Positions 26,796 through 34,526 of a DNA stretch of 64,000 nt are shown one piece after another; position 1 is the stretch's first letter; every line of letters begins with the position of its first letter. Source of the stretch: Bacteroidales bacterium (GTDB taxonomy: Bacteria > Bacteroidota > Bacteroidia > Bacteroidales > F082); the NCBI GenBank assembly GCA_030690365.1, contig JAUYGX010000153.1, forward strand, positions 1-64,000, in the 5' to 3' direction. A program made the position numbers and the translations under genes. Under the pieces are notes generated by a model. That model searched no databases, had not been told where the DNA came from, and saw only the letters and a list, made by a program, of their open reading frames with translations.

Positions 26796-27437
26796 ATGAA
26801 AAATTCAATCTTACTGATTAGCTTGGTATTGGCTTTTGCATTTACATCAAATGTCGATGCACAAAGCACCAAACAAATTAAAAAGGAAATTAAAGGTAAA
26901 GCGATTAAAGACGCGCGTAAGGAAGCTAAAAAGCTTGCAAAAGAAGGATTTACGGTTGCTCCCGGTCAACTGCCTATGGACAAGCAAATAGAAGCTGTTT
27001 GGATAAAACGGTACGAAACCACCAAAGATGGCAAACCTGCTTACTTCTTGGCTGATGCACGTTCGGTTGGCGAAACCCATTCAGCGGCTAAATTGCAGGC
27101 GTATGAAGTAGCCAAAATAAACCTGGCCGGTCAAATTGGAACCGAAGTGGCCGGTTTGGTAGAAACCACCCTGGCAAATGCGCAATTGAATGCTGAAGAT
27201 GCAGCCTCCGTTACCGAAACGGTGGCCACCTTTAAATCAATCGTCGGCTCAAAAATGGGAAGATTGCTTACCCTTTTTGAAGCTTCCAGAACGATTGATA
27301 AAAATACCGAAGTAAGCGTTACACTGGGTTACGACTATGCCACTGCATTGGAAATGGCCAAAAATATCCTGCGTGAAGAAATGAAAGATAAAGCCAAGGT
27401 AAATGCTGAACAGTTGAATAAAATTTTGGATTTTTAA
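26796..27437 (+). CDS. Secreted LPP20-like small protein
   Basis: 213 aa, signal peptide ending VDAQS. A very basic, Lys-rich segment (residues about 25-55, with KEAKKLAKEGF) precedes the PGQLPMDKQIEAVW block and a helical AAKLQAYEVAKINLAGQIGTEV region typical of LPP20-like envelope proteins. The C-terminal half is helical (TETVATFKSIVGSKMG) and ends with a strand. First gene of a plus-strand run that continues to 34473. Confidence 0.6.
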   Translation: MKNSILLISLVLAFAFTSNVDAQSTKQIKKEIKGKAIKDARKEAKKLAKEGFTVAPGQLPMDKQIEAVWIKRYETTKDGKPAYFLADARSVGETHSAAKLQAYEVAKINLAGQIGTEVAGLVETTLANAQLNAEDAASVTETVATFKSIVGSKMGRLLTLFEASRTIDKNTEVSVTLGYDYATALEMAKNILREEMKDKAKVNAEQLNKILDF

Positions 27438-27467
27438 TCCGCCGTAAGGTGATAATTGGACTTTATC

Positions 27468-30080
27468 ATGCCAAAAAAATTCCGGTTTTTTGTTGGATTG
27501 ATCGTATTGTCTTGTTTCGTTTCTATGAGCCAGGCTCAGACTTTTGAGGAGTTTAAAACCCGGATACGAGAGAAATACACCACTTTTGAACAAGAAACCC
27601 AGCAAAAATTCGACGACTTTGTAGCTACCATCGATCAGGAATTTGCCGACCACCTGTCCAAACATTTTGGAAAATATACTCCTGTAAATCAGGTGTCTGA
27701 GCCGGCTGTCCCAAAACCTGTAATCATTCCAAAAGCACCCGAAGAAGAGGTTGCCGGGAACAACGCCCTGGGCTATTTACCTCCCAAAAATCAATTTTCA
27801 ATCCGACAAGGAACCTTGTTGCCCGGAATAAAAAAATCGGAGGCCATTGATTTTGTTGCCGATTCCACGGATGTGGATTTGCTGGCCTGGTCGATGTATT
27901 TTAAGTCGGATAAACGCATGCGCGAAATTCAGGTAGGTGACCTTACCCCTGAAAACATCAGCAAATATTGGATGGACATGGGCCAAACCAATTACAACCA
28001 CCTGCTGGCTCAATTTGCGGAAGTAAAGGACCTGCTCAATGCCAACGACTGGGCGTATTACCAACTGGTGAAAAATTTCACACAGGCCCTGCTTCCCGAC
28101 AAGTCCAACGATCAGGTGATGTTGCAGTGGGTTCTGATGAACCGCAGCCGTTACAAAGCCAAAATCGGTTTCGATCAAAACCGGGCCTTTCTGATGCTGC
28201 CTTCGCTTTTTTCCATTTACGACCGACCCTTTGTGGTGTTCGATCAGGTCAACTATTACGTGGTCGAAGGCAATTCTCCCGAAATTAGCACCTATAATTT
28301 TGATTTCCCGGAAGCAGACATTGTGATGGATTTGCGCATCACCAGGCCTTTCAACACCGATTCGCAACGTCAAACCAAACAATTTAGTTTTGCCTGGGAC
28401 GGAAAGCGGCATTTTGTAAAACTGCGGTACGACCAGGTGATGATGGATTTTTATAAAACCATGCCACAATGCGATATCGCCGTTTACCTGAACTCCATTT
28501 GCAGCGAGATCACTAAGAATACTGTTATCGAACAATTTGATCCATTAATCAAGGGCAAGTCGGATCAGGATGCTGCCGGGCTGCTGCTTAGTTTTGTGCA
28601 ACAGGCATTTGAGTACAAGACCGATGATGAAGTCTTTCACCATGAGCAATACTTTTTTGCCGATGAGCTGCTTTGCTACCCTTATGCCGATTGCGAAGAC
28701 CGGTCGGTGATGTACACCTACCTGGTAAAAACACTTCTCAGGCTGGATGTGCTGGCATTGGGATTTCCGGGTCACATGGCCACTGCCGTTCATTTCGATC
28801 CACTGCCGGAAGGCGATTTTCTATCGTGGCAGGGAAAAGACTATGTTGTAGCTGATCCAACTTTTGCCGGCGCACCTGTCGGGATGTTGTTAACCCAGGC
28901 ACAAGGCACAAAACCGCAATTGTTTTTGGTGGACAATCCGGGTGCTGAAGCCAATAAAACAGCCGCAATCTGGAGGTTGGTGAATAAAGGTGGTGGTTAT
29001 CAGGGCGATAAACTAACAGATGTGATTTTCGATAACAACGAAAATGCCTATGTATGTGGCTATTTTGTTGAAAAAGCACAGTTTGGCGAACAAATCATTT
29101 CCGGAAACGGCAACAACCGCGATGGATTTGTGGCCAAATTCGATGCCGACACCAATCTGGTTTGGGTTCAAACATTTACAGGTTCCGGTAACGACATGGC
29201 TTTTAACCTGGCTTTTTCATCCGATAGCGACCTGCTGGTTTATGGCAACTTTGAATCGGAATTAACTGCGGGAGACCACACGATGGAAGCCATCGGTGCA
29301 CCGGATGTTTTTGTGGCCCGGCTGTCGCCGGATGGCAACCTCAACTGGATACAAAAAGCGGGTATCGACAAACTCGATCACAGTGCTGATTTTATGTTTG
29401 TAGCCCGCTTTAACCGGCAGGGTGAAAAAGTAATGGCCCGGTTGTTTAGCCAGGCAGAACAGTACAACCATTACGGACTTACACCGGAAGCGGATGGAAA
29501 TACCCTGATTACAGGTTCGTTTTATGCCACTACCGGGATGAATACACATGATTTTACAGCCTACAATACAGGAGCCAACTTTGATGCCGGAGAAGCCCTT
29601 ATCAATGTAAATGATACGCTGGTAAAGCTGGATTATGAAAAAACCATTGCCGGTTTGTTTGCGGCCATGCAATTGCTTAAGGCGAATACCATCGAAATCA
29701 AAGGCTCTCAAATTCAACAGGTTTTCAGAATCCACAATCCCCAGTTTATCGACTATGCCGGAGCCTTTTATACGGGTTTTGGCAAAATGCAGTTCATAAA
29801 AAACAACAGTGGAATAGTAACGGTTAAAACCGATGATGGACAACCGTTGGTGTTCGATAAAATAAAAATCGACAACGAAGCGCGCATCAAAATTATCAAG
29901 TACAAAAGCGGCAATGTGGAAGTACAGGTGTTTTCGGGTGTCGATGTGGGCATTCCGGGCAACTGGCATCCCATGAATACCATCAAGCTTTTTAAAGATA
30001 CCGGCGACCTGCTTTTCGATTTTGATGAAGACCATGTGACTAAAAAACTGAACCTGAAAAAAGAAATTTTAAAAAAGTAA
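27468..30080 (+). CDS. Secreted transglutaminase-fold protein with beta-propeller tail
   Basis: 870 aa from ATG 27468 (a TTG at 27456 is less likely). Signal peptide ending SQAQ. A coiled-coil region with repeated F-x-x-F/Y spacing (FEEFKTRIREKYTTFEQE) covers residues about 20-70. The papain/transglutaminase-like core carries a plausible triad: C409 in YADCEDRSVMY, H442 in MATAVHF and D463 in VVADPTF. From about residue 510 there are propeller-like repeats (AYVCGYFVEKAQFG, DGFVAKFDADTNLVWVQTF, DVFVARLSPDGNLNWIQ). The C-terminal 170 residues are beta-rich. It could process or cross-link envelope proteins exported by the neighbouring CsgG-like pore; this is inference. Confidence 0.65.
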   Translation: MPKKFRFFVGLIVLSCFVSMSQAQTFEEFKTRIREKYTTFEQETQQKFDDFVATIDQEFADHLSKHFGKYTPVNQVSEPAVPKPVIIPKAPEEEVAGNNALGYLPPKNQFSIRQGTLLPGIKKSEAIDFVADSTDVDLLAWSMYFKSDKRMREIQVGDLTPENISKYWMDMGQTNYNHLLAQFAEVKDLLNANDWAYYQLVKNFTQALLPDKSNDQVMLQWVLMNRSRYKAKIGFDQNRAFLMLPSLFSIYDRPFVVFDQVNYYVVEGNSPEISTYNFDFPEADIVMDLRITRPFNTDSQRQTKQFSFAWDGKRHFVKLRYDQVMMDFYKTMPQCDIAVYLNSICSEITKNTVIEQFDPLIKGKSDQDAAGLLLSFVQQAFEYKTDDEVFHHEQYFFADELLCYPYADCEDRSVMYTYLVKTLLRLDVLALGFPGHMATAVHFDPLPEGDFLSWQGKDYVVADPTFAGAPVGMLLTQAQGTKPQLFLVDNPGAEANKTAAIWRLVNKGGGYQGDKLTDVIFDNNENAYVCGYFVEKAQFGEQIISGNGNNRDGFVAKFDADTNLVWVQTFTGSGNDMAFNLAFSSDSDLLVYGNFESELTAGDHTMEAIGAPDVFVARLSPDGNLNWIQKAGIDKLDHSADFMFVARFNRQGEKVMARLFSQAEQYNHYGLTPEADGNTLITGSFYATTGMNTHDFTAYNTGANFDAGEALINVNDTLVKLDYEKTIAGLFAAMQLLKANTIEIKGSQIQQVFRIHNPQFIDYAGAFYTGFGKMQFIKNNSGIVTVKTDDGQPLVFDKIKIDNEARIKIIKYKSGNVEVQVFSGVDVGIPGNWHPMNTIKLFKDTGDLLFDFDEDHVTKKLNLKKEILKK

Positions 30081-30141
30081 GTGAGATCAGGGAAAGTGGC
30101 TTTTAAATCAAGGTCATCTTCCTCATTTTAGAACCATCTGC

Positions 30142-31989
30142 ATGAAGCATTGTAAAGTAAGTTATTGGCTTATTAACCTCCTGTTTTTTTTGCTCCTTTG
30201 GCAAATTCCATCCACTGGTTTCTCCCAGGAAGAAGAGGTGGCCGAAGAGGAAGTCCTGGATGAAACACCTGTTGTAAACGAAGTAATCACCCTTTCGGAT
30301 CTGCTGAACCTGCTCAACTCTTCGGAAGGGGATCTCATCGTAACCAATAAAAATATCGTGGTTGGCAACAACGATGCTTCGCTGATGGAAGACATGATCT
30401 TTTACCAGGAATACCATTTGGATGCCACCGATGATCAGGAGCATAAGTTGTTTTTTTATGATTGTTCCTTTGATTTGGGAGTCGACAAACCTTTGGTGTT
30501 CAATGCCTGGAAGTTTAAGAAACTCAATTTTGTAGGATGCACCTTCAACATGTCCTTAAAATTTTTGAATTGTAGTTTAACAGGGCATTTCCCGTTGCTG
30601 ATTGAAAACTGTACATTCAATAACGATTTAACATTTGAAGCAGAAGAAGAAACGCCACCGGATATCATACTAAAGCAAAATGCGTTTCATAAGCAACTTA
30701 TTTTCAATACAAACCTCGCCTCCCTGTCCATCGATCATTGTGTTTTTGAAGCCGACACCAACCTTTTTAAACGGATGGATGAAGAAAGAACCCATTACCA
30801 GTTGCAGGCTTCATTTCTAAATATCGGGCAATTGCAGATGAACCATTGCAAATTCATCAACCATCAACTTGATAACTTGTTTTCGGTTGATTTGTCGAAT
30901 AGCTCCATCGACAAGCTTTCGATGTTTGCCAACCAAATGGAGGCGCTCAATTTTACAGAAGCCGGTGTTGAAAAGGCGTTGCTGATCGATTCACTTGAAA
31001 TCGCAAAATACATCGGCATTCAAAACTTCGACTTTCCCGAGGCCAATACCAACATTCCGTGGGACAACCTGAATGGTCAAAAACTGGCCCTTTTTCAAAA
31101 AGGACTGAGTGATTTGGTGGTTCCGTACCAGGCCAAAACCGAAGACCAATTGTCGCAGACGCTGTTCTACAACGATTTGGTCAGCATGTACAAAAAGTTT
31201 AACAAATTGTACCTGGACCGTGGGGATATTCAGTCGGCCAATGGATCGTATATCGAAATCAAGCAACTCGAAACCTTGCATCAGGAATACATCCAAACGG
31301 TTGATCCCAGCACCAATAATTACATCAATTTACTGTTAAACAAGGTGCTGTATTATTTCAGCGATTATGCCACCAATCCTGGTAAATCGGTAAAAAGGGC
31401 CTGGCAACTGCTGCTTTTCTTTACGTTTATCTACATGTTTACCTTTTCGGAATGGGACGGCATGAACTACAGTTTTTACCTGAACCAGTTCAGGATGTTT
31501 GCCAACTATGTGGAAAGCGACAAAAGCATCAGGGATATCTACGAAAAGAAGGCCGATCCCAATGCCGATCTGATGAAGGAAATCAAGGATAATTATTTAC
31601 GCAACAGAAAAAAAGTGCCCCGGGCCATTGTGCTGTTTGGCGAGCCCCTGCATTTTTTAGGTCGTCTCAGGCTGGTATTGGTTCCGCAACTGATTCGCTT
31701 TTTCAATTTTCAACCCAAGAAATGGGAAAACCTCGATGCAGGAGAACGGATAGTTTCAGGATTTTTGATTTCACTCATTGTGATCACATTTGCGTTTTAC
31801 GTATTGATAGTCAAATTTATAAACGGATTTGTGCTGAGTTTAAATAGCTTTGTGCTGATTGGTTTTGGCGTGATGCCCGAAAAAGGCGTGGCCATGTACA
31901 TTACGATTCTTGAAGGAATTATTGGTTGGTTTTTACTCACCATTTTTACCATAACACTATTCAGTCAGGTGCTGCAGGGAGGAGCGTAG
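30142..31989 (+). CDS. Membrane protein with pentapeptide-like ectodomain and pore-loop-like C-terminus
   Basis: 615 aa. Signal peptide or first helix, an acidic linker (EEEVAEEEVLDE), then residues about 80-300 with a repeating pattern of short beta turns (CSFDLG, CTFNMSLKFLNC, CTFNNDLTF, CVFEADTNLF, CKFINHQLDNLF) that resembles a right-handed beta helix. A membrane helix lies at about 420-436. The C-terminus has two helices around SFVLIGFGVMPEKGV (G574-F575-G576) and then EGIIGWFLLTIFTITLFSQV. This closely mimics the filter and inner helix of two-helix K+ channels, with GFG in place of GYG. Function unknown. Confidence 0.6.
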   Translation: MKHCKVSYWLINLLFFLLLWQIPSTGFSQEEEVAEEEVLDETPVVNEVITLSDLLNLLNSSEGDLIVTNKNIVVGNNDASLMEDMIFYQEYHLDATDDQEHKLFFYDCSFDLGVDKPLVFNAWKFKKLNFVGCTFNMSLKFLNCSLTGHFPLLIENCTFNNDLTFEAEEETPPDIILKQNAFHKQLIFNTNLASLSIDHCVFEADTNLFKRMDEERTHYQLQASFLNIGQLQMNHCKFINHQLDNLFSVDLSNSSIDKLSMFANQMEALNFTEAGVEKALLIDSLEIAKYIGIQNFDFPEANTNIPWDNLNGQKLALFQKGLSDLVVPYQAKTEDQLSQTLFYNDLVSMYKKFNKLYLDRGDIQSANGSYIEIKQLETLHQEYIQTVDPSTNNYINLLLNKVLYYFSDYATNPGKSVKRAWQLLLFFTFIYMFTFSEWDGMNYSFYLNQFRMFANYVESDKSIRDIYEKKADPNADLMKEIKDNYLRNRKKVPRAIVLFGEPLHFLGRLRLVLVPQLIRFFNFQPKKWENLDAGERIVSGFLISLIVITFAFYVLIVKFINGFVLSLNSFVLIGFGVMPEKGVAMYITILEGIIGWFLLTIFTITLFSQVLQGGA

Positions 31990-32048
31990 ATAAAAATTGA
32001 GAATTAAATATATATAGAAGCTTTTTTTAATCAATAGCAGGTCTTATA

Positions 32049-32549
32049 ATGGATAAAGCCGGACAATTGATACCGAATTTTGAAAATGAATGGGTCTTTC
32101 TGCTGCTGAATTTTCTGTTTTTAATTGGATTGTATTTTCTACTGAAGTATGTGTATCTCATCGATGAAAATTTGAATAAACGTGATGCTACCGGCCACTC
32201 TTGGGTAGGAAAACCCTGGCCGCTCTATGTGGGATTAACCTTGGGACTACTGGGCTTTTTGTACAATGTATTTTCGCCACACAAGTTGGAATTCAACCTG
32301 TTGAGTTGGGAATTGGCAGAATGGATCATCTTTGCGGTCACCTTTTCTGCAATTTCAGGACTAATTTATGAAAGCATACTACATTTTGGAATTAAAAATG
32401 GGGTTTTTCGCATTACCATTTACCTGGCATTAATGTCACTCTATTTTTATGCCGGATTTATTTCCGGACTGTTATTGGTAACCCTGTTAGCCATAGGAAT
32501 CCTGATTTTCTTTTTCAGATACTTTAAAAATTTATTGATCCTTAAATAG
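32049..32549 (+). CDS. Membrane protein, four to five helices
   Basis: 166 aa and very hydrophobic: helices at about residues 15-38, 56-72, 84-106, 117-134 and 138-160. Between the first two there is a short polar loop (NKRDATGHSWVGKPW). No family recognised. It lies 59 nt after the pore-like gene and 8 nt before the next membrane gene. Confidence 0.6.
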   Translation: MDKAGQLIPNFENEWVFLLLNFLFLIGLYFLLKYVYLIDENLNKRDATGHSWVGKPWPLYVGLTLGLLGFLYNVFSPHKLEFNLLSWELAEWIIFAVTFSAISGLIYESILHFGIKNGVFRITIYLALMSLYFYAGFISGLLLVTLLAIGILIFFFRYFKNLLILK

Positions 32550-32557
32550 CCAGAAGT

Positions 32558-33394
32558 ATGTTCAACTTTTTGATTTCCATCGTTGTTTTTGTGGTGTCTG
32601 CTTTTCTGTTGGCCATGGGTGTCCGATATGGTATGATGGGCGCCGAAAGGGTGGATTCGTGGATGTTGTCGAAAACGCGCCGAAGTTTTCAAGGTTTCGA
32701 CTGGTATTACCGGATTCCATTTTCCTTCGGAACCATTCCCGAATATTTCTATGCCATGGTGCTGGGCAGAGAAAACTATTTCAAAACCAACTGGTGGGCG
32801 CTCAAAACGGCCTCGTTCATCGCCGTGTTGTTGTTTGTAGCACTTTTAAAAAGCCGAAGTGCCGTAGCTGGTTATTATTCTCTGAGTTTTTTGGGAGATA
32901 GCGGAATCACCGCTTTTTTTACCTCCGGGACCTTCGTCTGGTACCTGAATTTTATCACGCTGATGTACCTGGCCCTGACCGTATTGGTTACCATCGAAAG
33001 TGTGAAAATGGCAGGCCTTTATGCTCCTGTCAGGATGGTTTATTATGGATTTTTATGCCTGATGATGGCCAACCTGACCCTGCTGGTGTTGGGCGTCATT
33101 GTTTTTGTGGCAGTGGTGTACATTATCTTTAAGGTAGTTAAATTCTTGTTTTTCAGCAATCGTAGAAGGCACCAGGATATAGAGGATGAAGAATCCGCAA
33201 GCGAAATTCTCAACAAAGGGCTTGCCGGTTTTAAACCAGAACTGTACGAGTGGGAAGCCAACAGAAAATCACACATCCTTAAAAAAACCACCCCGATTCG
33301 CAAACCCACTATCATCCGTAAAAAACCTGTTATAACACGTAAACCAAAGCCCGAAATGCACGATGATGACATTCCGCGCCTCTATCCCGACTAA
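32558..33394 (+). CDS. Membrane protein with basic cytoplasmic tail
   Basis: 278 aa with helices at about residues 2-24, 85-102, 122-148 and 168-206. The tail from residue 206 (SNRRRHQDIEDEESASEIL) is hydrophilic and ends in a run of K-x-x-P-I-R-K-P repeats. Residues 28-80 carry an SKTRRSFQGFDWYYRIPFSFGTIPEYFYAM loop. Family not recognised. Eight nt separate it from the upstream gene and 8 nt from the SUKH gene, so these are cotranscribed. Confidence 0.6.
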   Translation: MFNFLISIVVFVVSAFLLAMGVRYGMMGAERVDSWMLSKTRRSFQGFDWYYRIPFSFGTIPEYFYAMVLGRENYFKTNWWALKTASFIAVLLFVALLKSRSAVAGYYSLSFLGDSGITAFFTSGTFVWYLNFITLMYLALTVLVTIESVKMAGLYAPVRMVYYGFLCLMMANLTLLVLGVIVFVAVVYIIFKVVKFLFFSNRRRHQDIEDEESASEILNKGLAGFKPELYEWEANRKSHILKKTTPIRKPTIIRKKPVITRKPKPEMHDDDIPRLYPD

Positions 33395-33402
33395 AAATAA
33401 CC

Positions 33403-34473
33403 ATGTCAGAAAACAATATTGAACACGAAATAGCCAGGCTGATACAAATAAAATCAGACCCCGGGTTATTGTCTCATTTTGGATTTCCGGCCGTACCGGA
33501 AAAAATAGATCGTTTTGAAAAACACCATCAGGTTCACTTGCCACTATCCTACAAAACCTTCCTCCTAAAATTTAACGGAGGCATGATGTGGTTAGGTAAA
33601 CCAAGCGATTCTTCGAACGACCCTTCCCGACTGGAAATGTATAAAGGAGATGCGGTTTGCCTGATGTCCATTGAGGAGATAACTGCAAAATACGACCAAC
33701 TGAAATTTCAGCGTTGGAAAGTAAGCAGTAACAGCATCGAGCCCTATCCTGTCGTCCCGTTTTGTACACTTCCCAACAACGAGTTGCTGGTGTTTGTTCA
33801 TGGATCAAAATCGGGTGATGAATCGCCGGTGTTTGACGCCTGTCATGAAGAGTTTCCGTCCACCTGGGGTATGGTGGCCCCGGATTTTACATCTTTTTTA
33901 TCCATGTATCTCGACGCACAGGGCTATCCGCTTACCATAGGCAATGAAGAAGAGGGAGTAGCCTCCCAATATTTTGATGAGCCGGATGAAAAAGAGGAGG
34001 AAACACCTGTGCAGATTCTTAAACGCACAGAAAAAATGCTGGCCGAGAATCCCGATCATGCTTTTGCACACTACGAAAGAGCCAACGCCTTCAAGGATAT
34101 GGGAAACCTTTCCAACGCCTATATCTCCATTTCCAAAGCCGTTGAACTGGATGGTAATGATCCTTTTTATCATTTTATCAAAGGGGAAATACTGAATGAA
34201 GGCGGAGAATACCGGGCCGCGCTGATCAGTTACGATACGGCGGTAAACCTCAACCCCGACGACACGTTCTACCTGTGTTGCCGGGCGGGGCTACTTTTTC
34301 AGTTTAATAAACTAAAGCCCTCCATTGACGATTGTAACCGCGCCATCGAACTTGATTCGGGTTGCTTATTGGCCTATATGATTCGCAAAGATATTTATGA
34401 ATTAATGGGAATGGAAGACAAGGCTGAAATGGACCAGATGATGATAGATAGACTGGAGCCGCAAGATGATTGA
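33403..34473 (+). CDS. SUKH (SMI1/KNR4) domain protein with TPR
   Basis: 356 aa. Residues about 20-165 are a SMI1/KNR4 domain (IDRFEKHHQVHLPLSYKTFLLKFNGG; PFCTLPNNELLVF; FTSFLSMYL). After an acidic linker (EPDEKEEE) come three TPR units (AFAHYERANAFKDMGN, PFYHFIKGEILNEGGEYRAALISYDTAVNLNPDD, RAIELDSGC). SUKH domains are often immunity proteins of contact-dependent toxins, but no toxin gene is beside it. Here it closes a plus-strand run of envelope genes and may act as an adaptor. Confidence 0.75.
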   Translation: MSENNIEHEIARLIQIKSDPGLLSHFGFPAVPEKIDRFEKHHQVHLPLSYKTFLLKFNGGMMWLGKPSDSSNDPSRLEMYKGDAVCLMSIEEITAKYDQLKFQRWKVSSNSIEPYPVVPFCTLPNNELLVFVHGSKSGDESPVFDACHEEFPSTWGMVAPDFTSFLSMYLDAQGYPLTIGNEEEGVASQYFDEPDEKEEETPVQILKRTEKMLAENPDHAFAHYERANAFKDMGNLSNAYISISKAVELDGNDPFYHFIKGEILNEGGEYRAALISYDTAVNLNPDDTFYLCCRAGLLFQFNKLKPSIDDCNRAIELDSGCLLAYMIRKDIYELMGMEDKAEMDQMMIDRLEPQDD

Positions 34474-34526
34474 TAGATGAATTGTAATCAACAATAATTG
34501 TCCCTTTTAGGAATCCACCTTTTCTA

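Noticed and set aside
33403-34473. Toxin-immunity pair with the SUKH protein as immunity
   Set aside because: No toxin-like gene adjoins it; the TPR tail and gene order fit an adaptor of the envelope locus better.
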